Assembly: GCA_035236585.1 (NCBI GenBank)
Contig: CP141135.1
Coordinates: forward strand, 73,819,057 to 73,883,056
DNA: 64,000 bases
Source: Warburgia ugandensis
Lineage: Eukaryota; Streptophyta; Magnoliopsida; Canellales; Canellaceae
Direction of reading: 5' to 3'
This document shows positions 23,955-34,550 of this stretch, in pieces (the first letter of the stretch is position 1; each line of letters opens with the position of its first letter). Both the position numbers and the translations under genes were made by a program. The notes beneath the pieces were generated by a model. It searched no databases. It saw only the letters and a list, made by a program, of their open reading frames with translations, and was not told the origin of the DNA.

Positions 23955-24809
23955 AACTACTAACAAACTGTAAATTATGATGTTACATAATTCAGCTTAT
24001 GCTAAATTAAGTGAAGCATTTGTATGCCCTGTTCTAATTTATTCCTATTTGTTGATGATTTGATTATTTCTAAATGTGGCTGCCTTCACCATGCCTTCTA
24101 TTGGCTGCAGTAGGTCCCGTGCAATGTATAGGTGGCTATAGTAGATCCCACAAAGGGGGGTGTTTGTATCTTCCAAATGGAGTACTGTTTCTTCAGCAGA
24201 AGATGTTTTCCATGAAGATATGTGTGTTTTTGCTTGCATCAACCACTCTTTACTTTTCGCTTCTAGTGTACTTCCCTGATGGTGAAGAAAGCTATATTCC
24301 TACCTAGCCTTCTATTGGCAACTCTCCAACAGATAGTGTACTGCTTTCTTTACCCACTGCAGGGTTTCCAATTCCCCTTTCCAACTCTTCTGCCATCACC
24401 AATTCTTCTTACACTAGGAATTTGATCCCAAATCAAGATGCATATCCCACATGCTTCTCATTTCTCTCTTTTTTGAGGGTGAGTTTAGAAATGATTCTTG
24501 GGGTAAAATTAGAAAACAAACATTGCCAAATGTGTTTTCTTGCTTTATTTCTGAAAAAAACAGAAGAAACACTATTTTATGCTCTAATTCTATAAAGAAA
24601 CTCAAAGTCAATGAATTGGTTTCCACTTTCCACTGTCAACATGTTTGACTGAAGGAAAATGATTATCTCATTGTATACACTTGTCTACATGACTACATCA
24701 TCATAAGCCAAAGAAAAAATATCCAGAGGAATAATTCTAAAATTACAAACATAGTAATTTTCAAGATTGAGTCAAATCTTAATCAAGATACTCTTCATAA
24801 GATAAAGAA
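23955..24809. other. Downstream of the OTP85-like gene, nothing recognised
   Basis: Probable 3'UTR followed by intergenic sequence. Short ORFs have no family match. Confidence 0.45.
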
Positions 24810-24814
24810 CATCA

Positions 24815-24965
24815 ACGGTTACACCCTTCCCCAACGTCTCAATGGGAAAACCCCCCTCAATGTGCAAAGACCCATTCCAGCATCCCCTTAAGGGATGCAA
24901 CGAACTACCTTCAACCTGTGACCTACCAAGGAGAGAGGCACCCACCCTAGCCACTAAGCTATGTT
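24815..24965 (-). mobile_element. Second tRNA-derived SINE-like element
   Basis: On the minus strand CATAGCTTAGTGGCTAGGG resembles an A box (TRGCNNAGTGG). About 35 nt later GGTCACAGGTTGAAGG resembles a B box. A non-tRNA body with CATCCCTTAAGGGGATG follows. It differs from the Au-like family in the rest of its sequence. I found no clear target-site duplication, so its ends are approximate. Confidence 0.5.
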
Positions 24966-25125
24966 GGTTTTCATGAGGAAATTAAAGCTTATCTTTTAGA
25001 TAAGTATATTTGTGGAAAAGCTTATCCATGCATAGCTTCCTGATGGTAAACAACCGATAAGAACTTTGTCACAACAGACTTGGCCGGTTTTGCTTCTCTA
25101 ATGTAGGCTCGTCACTCTCAAGCAT

Positions 25126-25133
25126 TATAAATA
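25126..25133 (+). promoter_or_regulatory. TATA box of AVT1 pseudogene copy 3
   Basis: TATAAATA lies 36 bp upstream of the ATG at 25169. It suggests that the promoter region of this copy is better preserved than its coding sequence. Confidence 0.45.
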
Positions 25134-25241
25134 TCACAATCCGTTTCCCTCTGCAAAGATATATAAAAATGGAGTCCCAAATTATCCAGCATACTACCAG
25201 TATCTTGAACACATTTTTCTATGGACTCAACACATTAACAG

Positions 25242-25266
25242 GTCTCTCTCTCTCTCTCTCTCTCTG
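25242..25266 (+). repeat. (CT)n microsatellite filling a 52-bp intron
   Basis: About 12 CT units directly follow the exon 1 donor of AVT1 copy 3. The intron (25242-25293) is unusually short for a plant intron. Confidence 0.85.
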
Positions 25267-25651
25267 ATTCTTTAGTTTGTTATGCTTCTTTAGGTGTTGG
25301 GATACTATCCACAGCTTATGCCCTCTCTCAAGGAGGATGGTTGAGTCTTATATTTCTACTCCTAGTTGCAGTTCTATCTCATTATGCAGGTTTACAGTTG
25401 CAAAGATGCATGGGTGCACAACCACTTGTCCGAAGCTATCCTGAAATTGGTCAACTAGCCTTTGTTAGTAAGGGAAAAATAATAATAGCAACATTTACGT
25501 ATCTCAAAATATAATTGGTGGAAATCAAGTTTCTTATCTTAGAAGGCGGTAACTTGGGTAAATTGTTTCCCGATGTGAGCTTAAAAGTTGCTGGAAGCAC
25601 ATTTGCAGGAAAGAAACTATTCATTTTGATCATAGCATTTATAGTTTTACT

Positions 25652-25676
25652 ACACACACACACACACACACACACA
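25652..25676 (+). repeat. (CA)n microsatellite inside former coding exon
   Basis: The run reads through as HTHTHTHT in the AVT1 frame and replaces a conserved segment present in copy 4 (PTTWLRSMDLLAYVS). Confidence 0.88.
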
Positions 25677-26754
25677 GATACTGGTGGAGTTTTATCTTCT
25701 GTCATTATAGTGGGTTCTGTGTTTTGGATTGGAGCAGTCAACGGCGTCGGGTTTCATCAAAGGGGAACCATTTTCAGTTTAAATGGAATCACTTCACCTC
25801 GTTAAGCAGTGATGAAGGCGTACGTGATTCTGGTCATCCATCTGATATGATCCAGTTTTGGGGGTCTCATAAACGAATAAACTTGGTGATTGGATGATTC
25901 TAGCATCTTAGAAACTGTGTTTCCGGAGTTAAAAGATCATTGTTTATAGAAAGTTTTGACCAGTCCGTTTCTTGTGATGGAAGGTAGATATTTTCCTTTT
26001 CTTTTCAAATACTAAAATCATCCAATCCTCATTCTGTTGTAACTGCTAGACATCCAAAGCTGGATCTCTGATCAACATGTTAGATCATTCAAAGTTCTGC
26101 CCGTCATGAGGGGGCGCTTTGTGCAAACATGACTTACTTGATAATGGTTTTTGAAAGACATTAGCCAGACTGCTTCTTACTTGTCCTGCATTCTTGTTGC
26201 ATTGCAGGTGATGCTCTAATGCATTTGTTCTCTGCACCTTAAATTATGGAACCATGGCAATTTTGGGATACTTAATGTATGGTCGAGCAGTACAATCTCA
26301 GCTCACCCGAAATCTTCCTGTAGACAAGGTTAGCTCCAAGGTAGCAATATACACAACCTTAGCTGGCCCATTGACTAGGTATGCATTGATGATTGAGCCG
26401 GTTGCCGCTGCAATTGAAGCTCGGATTGGCATCAACAACAATAGAGCTAGTAGTCTCATATTCAGGACTTTGTTGGTGACTAGCATTGTGATTATGGCCT
26501 TAGCAGTGCCATTCTCTGGCTACCTCATGGCTTTTATTGGATCATTTCTAGTTAGCACAACTTCATTGGTGCTTCCATGTGTATGCTACCTTATGATTTC
26601 CAATGTTTTTTCTCAAGGGTCTAGGTTTTAATTGTTGGTTGTTTTGGGGATTATAGCATTTGGATTGTCGGTAGGAGTCATGGGTACTTACTCATCTCTG
26701 CAAAATATCATAACCCGTCTGTAGAGCTTCATGCTCATGTACTCTGTTATTGCC

Positions 26755-27780
26755 TGTTAGTTGGCTACAAAATGGAAGGAAAATGATTTTCATGGGAAAA
26801 GTATTATGAAGATAGAAAATAATAATAACGAAGAAATAGAAATACACAAATTTATATGGTACCCTCTGAATTGAGGTACATGCAGTATCTCATACTAGTT
26901 TCACTATTTCCATGGCTAGAAATTCCTGCCACAACGTACATAAGATTTCTCTACCCCCTTACGGAATCCTAGGGTTGTGTGATGCATACATATATATGTA
27001 TAGTGGTAAAAGATGCATTGTCCTCCGTATTAACAAAATATAATAAATTGTCTTCTTCTTTTTTCTAGGGTTCCGTCCCTTAGACCCCTAGTTCATAGCA
27101 CAACATAATTTGATAAAGGCACAATAGGGTCAAGTTAATTGGGCTTCACACTCACAACAATCTCCATTTGGAGACTAATTGTAAGCAGCTCTACTTCCAC
27201 TTTTTGTAAATGATGCAGCTTCTCCGGTGAAACTTGATGTGAGTTTTTCTTACTTTTAGTTTTGAAGGCCTAATAAAGTTGAGCATGCCTTCAACTTCTA
27301 TATTGTGACAACTTTGATTAAAATAACTATAGGTTTTTCGCTTGTATGTATCTTTTTCAAAGAAAATAGACCTTCTTCCAAACACTATCTTATAAAATGA
27401 TACATTTTGACTCTCATTATATAAGATGTAGTTCTTTTGCTCACAACGATAAGCAATTTTACACCTGCCAATTAAATTACCCTAATGACCCAATAATTCT
27501 TTCCCTAAGAAGTTTTTAGGTCTTCGAGCTCCACACTCACAATAAAAATCAATCTTTTGTGAAAGTGTTTTATGTCTAGAAATTGAATTAGCTTGAAGGC
27601 CTAAAAACTTTTCATGGGAAGAACTTTTGGGTTTAGAGGGTAATTTAATTTGAAAGCGTAAAATGCTTTCAACAAAAAATTGATATTCCATATATTGCAG
27701 AATTTTTTTGTTTCTCTAAGTTTGCACATTTTATCTTCCTTGAAAGACATTGTATGATCTTAAGGGGAATGTACCCATGG
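26755..27780 (-). mobile_element. Possible remnant of a minus-strand LTR element
   Basis: A TGTTAG...CACAACA segment (26755 to about 27160) is followed on plus by ATCTCCATTTGGAGAC, which in reverse resembles a purine-rich tract next to an LTR start (TGTTGTGAGTG). The following 600 bp contain minus-strand ORFs with one YCECGARRPKNF motif that could be a decayed zinc knuckle. No second LTR or target duplication was found. The call rests on layout only. Confidence 0.3.
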
Positions 27781-28000
27781 AATTCCTTACGCTTTGATAT
27801 AACTAATACATAAAATTAGAACCAGGTAATTGAATTGAAGTCACTAGTAATACATATAATTTCTGATACTTTTTTTTATTTTTATACATCACACTTTAAT
27901 TAATGTTATTATTATTTTTTGTTTTTTTAGGTAAATGTACCTTCTCAAAAAAGATCTAAAGTGTAGCACCCTCCCAGCTTAGTGGTGCAAGAGTCTCTCA

Positions 28001-28184
28001 AATAAAAAAGGGCAGTCCCGGTGCACGAAGCTCCCACGTATGCAGGGTTCAAAGAAGGAGTGGACCACAAGGGTCAATAGTATGCAGCCTTACCTCACAT
28101 TTTGCAAGAGGCTGTTTCCATACCTTGAACCCGTGACCTAAGGTCACACGACTACAATTCTACCATTGCGGCAAGGTTCCCCTT
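28001..28184 (-). mobile_element. Au-like SINE, full length, with TSD
   Basis: On minus it runs from GGGGAACCTTGCCGCAATGG to GGGACTGCCCTTTTTT. Flanks CAAGAGTC(T/A)CTCA at 27988-28000 and 28185-28197 form a 13-bp duplication with one mismatch. The middle is diverged (TTCTTTGAACCCTGCATACG). Confidence 0.85.
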
Positions 28185-29785
28185 CAAGAGTCACTCATAT
28201 CTGAAGTGTGATTTTGATGTTAGAGTTGTAATTATAGATTATTGGGTTAATAACAGTTGGTTCAATTAGCTTGCAAAAATATGATGTAATAGCCCTACTT
28301 GATTCATAATTTATTTCATATTTAGCTGTTATTTCATAGCTAATTAGTTCCCATCTGACTGGTTATGTTTGGGAAGATGTTAATGGAATGTCCTTCTAAA
28401 ATTACATTGTGTGCAAAGTAAAATTGCCTACAATTCCACTTGTTTGATGATTGTAACAATTCTCCTCTTGATCTCCACTATGGTCCGGCTATTGCGATCC
28501 AAAGGTTAGCACAACAAAAGATCTTGGCCATGCAATTTATGCCTCTCTATGTAAATGTCAGAAAGATGAAAGTTTGGGGTCCCTCAGATATTATAAAGGG
28601 AAGATTAAAGGTTAAAGAGAATTAAACATAGCATTCTTGAAGAGTTACAAAACATCGTTATTGAAAATTTTATTGTAGATTGATTAGATGATGATCTGCC
28701 ATTAAGAAAAAAATTAGTGATTATTAAGTGGTGTAAGCAGTGATTAATTATTACTACCCAACTGAAAATAACAATTAGATGCAATCTTAGATATATGGGC
28801 CCACCTTTTGCTACCACTGTTTTCCATTGGATGATGCTGACACTACCATATGTCGGAGCGAAATGGACGGTTTAGAAAATTTGAAAATAAAGCGATAGTA
28901 AGATATCAACCAAACAGATGGCTACAATCCTCCGATTTGTGACATTTTTTGTGTAGGCCCATCTAAGATATGTATGGAAGATGAATGGTTTGATCACTAA
29001 CCATTTAGCTCGGGCGCTTCTAAGTCGTTGTCGCAATAAGTTCCATGCAACCAAAGTCGAGGCTTACATAAATATCAGCTCTCAAAACAAAAACAGCTAG
29101 GTAAGAATTAACTCTGTCTAACTCACTGAGTTGCAACTTTCACATGGGATTATCTCCCACAGCTGTGCCTTTTGGAAAATTGAGCCCCTAATTTCCTGGA
29201 ATCCTCTCCATCTTGTCAAGATCACAAAAAATCATGAACTTAGCCCCCATGTTTTGGTGATAGCTGATGGGTGATCATGACCGTTCAATGTTCAGCTACA
29301 TATCATAAGATGAAACTGCATGCATTAAAAGTTTGACTAGGTCTCAGTTACACGAACCAAGATCAATCCAGATTTTATCTACAACCCTTACTAGTTTGTC
29401 GATGACATAAAGCTAAACTTTCTAACCATTGATCCTGCCGTTGGATTATCTCTTACACCGGTTTTACTTCTCATTACATCTCCATTTATGGACCTTCCAA
29501 ATGAGGGGTCCATTTCACACTTATGTCATGCAGATGGACCCAGATTAATGGCCTGATTCCAATCACCTTAATTAAATACTCACCATTATCTTGGAATCTT
29601 GTAACTCTCAAACGCCCATAAATCATCCATGCATGGCCGTTTCTTTCCATGCGACGGCGCACACCCTCCTATACATACGTACATACATTGCACATTGAAA
29701 CCCAATTCTCCTCCTTAACCCCTTCAAATTCTAGACCCAATACAAATCAATCTCTCATTTTTTCACCTCCTTCAAAGATCCAAGC
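28185..29785. other. Intergenic and promoter side of the RKD gene
   Basis: No gene is seen between the SINE and 29649. The last ~130 bp before the RKD ATG (CTATACATACGTACATACATTG near 29671, then a pyrimidine-rich stretch) would hold its promoter and leader. Confidence 0.4.
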
Positions 29786-30477
29786 ATGGAATTCAATTCC
29801 CTTGTCAGTTTCTCTGGCAATGAACTTGTAGTTCCAAAAGAAGAAGAGCCCTTCTTCATGCATGATTATGATCACCAGCAATTGGATTTGAGGTAAGAAG
29901 GGGTGGAAGTAATGGAACAGATAGCATGTTTTGATCTTGCAGTTGGGTAGCTTCTGAATCTTTTTCTTCTTTCAGTTGGCAGTTTGAACCTCTTTCTTTC
30001 ATAGAGAGTTTCTTCCAAGAACATTCCTCACTGAGTCTTCCATCAAATGGGTCGTTTTTGCCTCATGACAACATGCCACAAGGTGATTGGTAGTTGAATT
30101 CTCAGTTTATTTTATTTCTGATTTTCTGTTCTTTAATTGGTGGTCTTTTCAGATGATTTCTGCAATTCTTTTGATTGTCCGTATGGAATTTGGGATGAGA
30201 CAAGTAGTGGAGTTGAAGACAGGAAGGATGTGGTGATCCGTATTAATGGAGAGGATGCGGAGAAGTTGAAAGAGAAGGTGGGGAGTTCGTTGAGAGAAGA
30301 GAAAGGTATTAGTTTGAAAGAGTTGTCGTGTTATTTCTACATGCCTATAACTCAGGCTGCAAAAGAGCTCAATGTTGGGTTGACTCAGTTGAAGAAGAGA
30401 TGCAGGGAATTGGGTATTCCTAGATGGCCCCATAGAAAGATGAAGAGCTTGCAAACACTGATCAGAAATGTCCAGGT

Positions 30478-30523
<46 letters not shown>

Positions 30524-31468
30524 ACACACACACACACACACACACACAGGTAAACATGCGTTGTGGAACCCAGATGGTCGATCCAAGCCGCTCATCTCTG
30601 GGCCTAATTTATTCCGTATATTCTATCTGGGTTGTTCACATTTGCTATAGGAAAACAATGGTTAGGATTGTAGAGGTGGTGTTTGGTGGCTGGCCCATCA
30701 AAGAATACATGGATTGGTTGGTACGTGTATCAACTTGAATGCTCATGCGGAAAATGCGATTTGCCATGCAACATTGTTCTATAAAAGTATAAAAGGGGGC
30801 CACTTTTTGAATGATCTAAGTCGTTTATCTCAATCATCTAGCCGTAGATGGGATATTCTCCAAAAATCACAAACTTCGGATGATCCTTCCATTGATTTTT
30901 CTGAGCTGTTCTGAATACATCTAGAGGATGTGATTTTTAGGATAGAGTAGGCAAGACTGTGTAGATGAATTGTTCACATTTTTGAAAAGGTGGGCCCAGG
31001 AAATACTGTGTAGATGAATGGTTCACTTTGTTGAAAAGGTGGACCTCTTGGATAGAAGTTTTGTAGAATCCCAAATAAAGGGGTTGGCAATATCATATAT
31101 ATATATATATATATGGTTTCGTAAGTTTGCAATATCTTGTATTATATGATGCAAATAGCATATTTGGAGATATAATTCCTAAGTATCTAATTCCTTATAT
31201 GATGTAAATTGGATTTTTGTGGGTTATGTAGGAACTGAGTAGCGAGGATGGAGAAGTGGCTAAGGATCAAGTAAGGACTGCTGTTGGCATACTTGAACAG
31301 CAGAAGAAGTTGATGGAGATGGTGCCTTCCATGCAAATAGGGGAGACAACAAAGAAGCTCAGACAAGCCTGTTTCAAGGCTAATTACAAGAAAAGAAGGC
31401 TAATGGGAGTTATGGATTTACAGCCTACTACGTATTCATTTGTGGAAAAACTTGGACAGTTAAACTGA
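29786..31468 (+). CDS. RKD: RKD-type RWP-RK transcription factor
   Basis: Four exons: 29786-29892, 29976-30082, 30153-30475 and 31232-31468, all with GT-AG junctions. Together they make a 257-aa protein with no internal stop. Residues about 120-170 form the RWP-RK DNA-binding domain: YFYMPITQAAKELNVGL, KKRCRELGIP and RWPHRK (162-167), matching the RWPxRK signature. A basic, helix-prone C-terminal part follows (VGILEQQKKLMEM, KLRQACFKANYKKRR). The short N-terminus is acidic and aromatic. RKD proteins are small RWP-RK factors that act in egg-cell, embryo-sac and gamete programs; that role is inferred from the family. The third intron begins with (CT)n(CA)n (30480-30548). The gene looks functional. 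Confidence 0.93.
30480..30548 (+). repeat. Compound (CT)n(CA)n microsatellite in RKD intron 3
   Basis: About 20 CT units run directly into about 13 CA units starting 5 bp after the donor of intron 3. Length variation here could affect donor context, but the donor CAG|GTAGTC itself is intact. Confidence 0.93.
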
Positions 31469-31471
31469 TGA

Positions 31472-31593
31472 CCAAGTATTGATTTTGATATTATCTCATG
31501 TTTATTTGGATAAAATTTTCATTAGTTTTTCTGAAAGTTAGTTAATTTTATTAAAAAAATTAATGAAAATTTCATGTCAAAATCAATGCTTGG
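31472..31593. mobile_element. Foldback (MITE-like) element in the RKD 3'UTR
   Basis: The ends CCAAGTATTGATTTTGA and TCAAAATCAATGCTTGG are inverted complements with one mismatch. Inner arms AAAATTTTCATTA and TAATGAAAATTTC also pair. The unit starts 4 bp after the RKD stop codon. No target duplication is evident. Confidence 0.6.
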
Positions 31594-32465
31594 AACCTTG
31601 GATATGCAACTCAAATTCTATTTCTTTTTCAGCATTTTCTCATCAGGTTAGCTGTACAGGTTTTTCCATACATAAATACATAGGAGGGGACTGTGAGGTT
31701 TGAAAAAATGTTGCTTTTGTTGTTTCCAAGTACTTAAGAGGTGGTTCCTCCAACTTGGCTATTTTTGTTGATCGGAATATCCGTTTTTATTTTTTATTTT
31801 TAAGAAGCATTGAATGAAATATATTACTAGCAAATTGCTAATTGGCAAGGAATTTCAAAAACTCCAAATAAACCAAAGGGATTCAAGCATGAGAAAACTC
31901 GGAACCAAAAAGTGGTCCCACACATAGACGTAACTGGCCTTTGGATCAATCCTAAAACTCAAATTCGCCTAAGGTTCATAGATAGGAATTTTGCTATATC
32001 ATAACTTAATCAATAAAATAACATCATTAGACCATTATAAGATCCTAATCCATCCGTAGAATAATCTTTGAATCTCCTTTCTATTAGATGTTGATCCGTT
32101 CATGAAACACTCTTTTGATCATCGGATATGCTTAATTGATCTGTGAGCAACAAATCCACAAGAATCACAATTAAGAAAATTGATGTACGTAGGTTGAAGT
32201 TGGTCCGATGTGCTTAGAACGTGCAGAATTTATTGTTCCCCTCTTCTTGATACAAGGCAGAATTTTACGAAGCAAATCATCTCACTCTCCTAAATAGAGG
32301 ATCCATCCCTAATGGGCAGGAGGGTGCTAATCTCGACCCCTGTCCGAGTGTCCACAAGGAAGGCACCTTTATTCTGCCAACCCCTGGTCTAGGAGGCCTT
32401 TGGCGCCATGCAATATATCGTGGAGATTACTTGTGCAAACAAGAGTTCATGAACATGAACTGCCT
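31594..32465. other. Intergenic, nothing recognised
   Basis: AT-rich sequence downstream of RKD. A GC-richer patch at 32320-32410 (CCTGTCCGAGTGTCC...GGCCTTTGGCGCC) is of unknown origin. Confidence 0.4.
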
Positions 32466-34417
32466 CTACAAATGGGTTATAATCTTTAGCAGAGAAGAGT
32501 AGGTACCAATGACTGCAACTGCCAATCCAAACACTATAATCCCTAGCATACTCAGCAGCTCAAACCTACAACACACGTTAGAAAAAGCATTGGAAATCTT
32601 GAGGTAGAACAAACATGGAAATACTAGTGAAACCATGCTATCTAGAAATGATCCAATGAAAGCCATAATAGCCAAACATGGCAGTGCCAAGGCCATAACC
32701 AGAGTGCTGATTACCAGTGAAGTCCTAAATATGATGCTGCAGATTCTATTATTCTTGATCCCCACTCGACCTTCAATCACAGCGGCAATCGTTAATTTGT
32801 ATTTAGTCAACGGGGTAACCAATGCTGTCCATATTGCTATCTTGGAGCTTGTCTTGTTGTGGGAAAGGTTCAGCGTGATCTGAGATTGTACTGACTGACC
32901 ATACATTAGGTATCCCAGGACTGCCATGGTTCCATAGTTTTAAGGTGCAGAGAAAAAAGGATATGAGCATCACCTGCAATGCAACAAGAAATCAATCCAG
33001 TAAGAAAACAGTAGCTGTTAGACATATAAATATTGTTAGCCCAGTTCCTTCAAGCTTGTGCTTTTAAATTGAATGGTAATCCAACATGTCATGGAGAGTT
33101 CAAATCTTCAAACCCCTATTTATAAATTAATTTCCAACAGAAGTTTGATAAGTTTACACTTGAGTCCATGTGCAAGAGCTTAGAAAAACAAAAAGCCTTC
33201 CACATGAGGGGCTGTTTTAGGACATATAATATTGTTTCCCAGTTCTTATAAGCTTAAACTTGTGTAACCCAACAGTAGCTTATATCATGGTATCAAAAAG
33301 CATCGCTTCAAAGAAAGAAGTGGCTACATTATGCAGTTTGTGCTGGTTCCGCATTTTGCATACAGAACTCATCTGTTTTTTTTCCCAACTTTTGGATTTT
33401 CTTATTCTTATATTTAAAAAGCTGTAGAATTTTTATTTTTTTCAATACAAATGAAAGAACTTTCATTATCTACTGAAAGCCATATTTTGCATTCATTGAC
33501 TCACATGACAGAATGGCAGGACCAGCTGCACAGACTGGCAGGCTGTACTGATTGTAGTGGCTGGGGCGCATTTTCTTTCATCTGCTATAAGGTCTGCACT
33601 TCTTTTGACTAGGTAAATATTTGCAAGTGTAGATTCTAACGTATGAAATAGTATTCATTCTACTTTCTCGTTGATATCTTGCAACCATTAGATAAATATT
33701 TGCAAGTATTTTGTTACTTTTTCATCTTGAGAATAAGTATTTAAGGCTTGTGTCACAAGTTCATCCTGCCTGCTAGATTGAACACTCTTTTACCTTTGTT
33801 TTAACTTAACCGAGTGAAGTGTTTCCTTTCTCTCATAGATTGGTATATGGTGGGGAGCAATGGATGTGCACCATAACAGAAAGTGTACAACAAGCTGACA
33901 GTAGTGGCAATTCCATTCAAATTGAAAATGCTTCACCTACGAAGAAACCCAACACCATCAACTCCAGTCCAAAACACAGAACCCACTATAATGATAGGAG
34001 CTAGAACTTCACTGGCGGATACATAAGCAAGCAAGTCCATGCTCCTTAACCAAGTCGTCGGTAAAACTGTGATCGCGACGATCAAAACAAATAGTTTTTT
34101 CCCAGAGATTGTTCTCCCCAAGACTTTCAAAGTCACGTCGGAAAACAGTTTCTCTAAGTTATTGCCTTCTAATATCAAATATTCGATGGACAGCAAGTAT
34201 AAGTCGAGATGAGTAAAGATGGCTACTAATATTTTTCCCGTTGTACCAAAGGCTAGTTCGCCTGTTTCGGGATAGCTTCGGATAAGAGGTTGTGCATCCA
34301 TGCATCTTCGTAGCATGAGCCCAGTATAAAGAGATAGAGCAGCAACTAGGAAGAGAAGTATCAAGCTCAACCATCCTCCTTGAGAGAGCGCCTAAGCAGA
34401 TGATAGTATAGCAACAC
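32466..34417 (-). pseudogene. AVT1-type amino-acid transporter pseudogene, copy 4
   Basis: The only copy on the minus strand and the least decayed. Exon 2 (34417-33811) reads GVAILSSA, then TAG where copies 2-3 have His or Tyr, then ALSQGGWLSLILLFLVAAL, AQPLIRSYPETGELAF, LILEGNNLEKLFSDVTLKVL, PTTWLRSMDLLAYVSA and VFWTGVDGVGFLRR, followed by TGA. It continues FNLNGIATTVSLLYTFCYGA up to a GTTAAGT donor. The last exon (32973-32466) has a one-base insertion before YGTMAVLGYLMYGQSVQSQI and then stays open to the stop, with small in-frame deletions near LTIAAVIEG and LPCLAIMAF. Exon 1 was not found; the copia leader lies just upstream. Two stops and one frameshift argue against function. Confidence 0.87.
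33020..33305 (+). mobile_element. TRIM-like or LTR fragment in the AVT1 copy 4 intron
   Basis: Two related segments, ACATATAAATATTGTTAGCC (about 33022) and ACATATAATATTGTTTCCCA (about 33219), each lead into AAGCTT-rich sequence and a CATGG motif. The second ends TCATGGTATCAAAAAGC, a diverged match to the initiator-tRNA primer site TGGTATCAGAGC. The layout of two short terminal repeats around a small core suggests a miniature LTR element. Confidence 0.4.
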
Positions 34418-34550
34418 CTAAAAAAATGAAAAATCAAGCAGGTAAGAATCGAAACATGTTTTGTGATAGAGAATAATTAATTTTGGATTTCAAATTATTT
34501 CAGTTTTTAGTTTCCCTCTTTTAAAGGATGTTTAAATTTTAAATTCCTCT

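Larger units (their letters stand above)
25169..26724 (+). pseudogene. AVT1-type amino-acid transporter pseudogene, copy 3
   Basis: The best preserved of the plus-strand copies. Exon 1 (25169-25241) encodes MESQIIQHTTSILNTFFYGL. A 52-bp intron made largely of (CT)n leads to exon 2 at 25294, GVGILSTAYALSQGGWLSL, with RCMGAQPLVRSYPEIGQLAF, LILEGGNLGKLFPDVSLKV and VFWIGAVNGVGFHQRG. Lesions: TAA at about 25512 (YLKI*LVEIK); a (CA)n tract at 25652-25676 where the other copies encode PTTWLRS..LLAYVSA; loss of the end of exon 2 after NGIT; a stop and frame break at the start of exon 3 (acceptor at 26207); and TAA at 26629 (GSRF*LLVVLG). The 3' exon otherwise reads through YLMYGRAVQSQLT to SLQNIITRL. 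Function as an amino-acid transporter is lost. Confidence 0.87.

Noticed and set aside
30149..30595. 148-aa minus-strand ORF over the RKD gene
   Set aside because: It is the antisense shadow of the RWP-RK exon plus translated CT/CA microsatellite.
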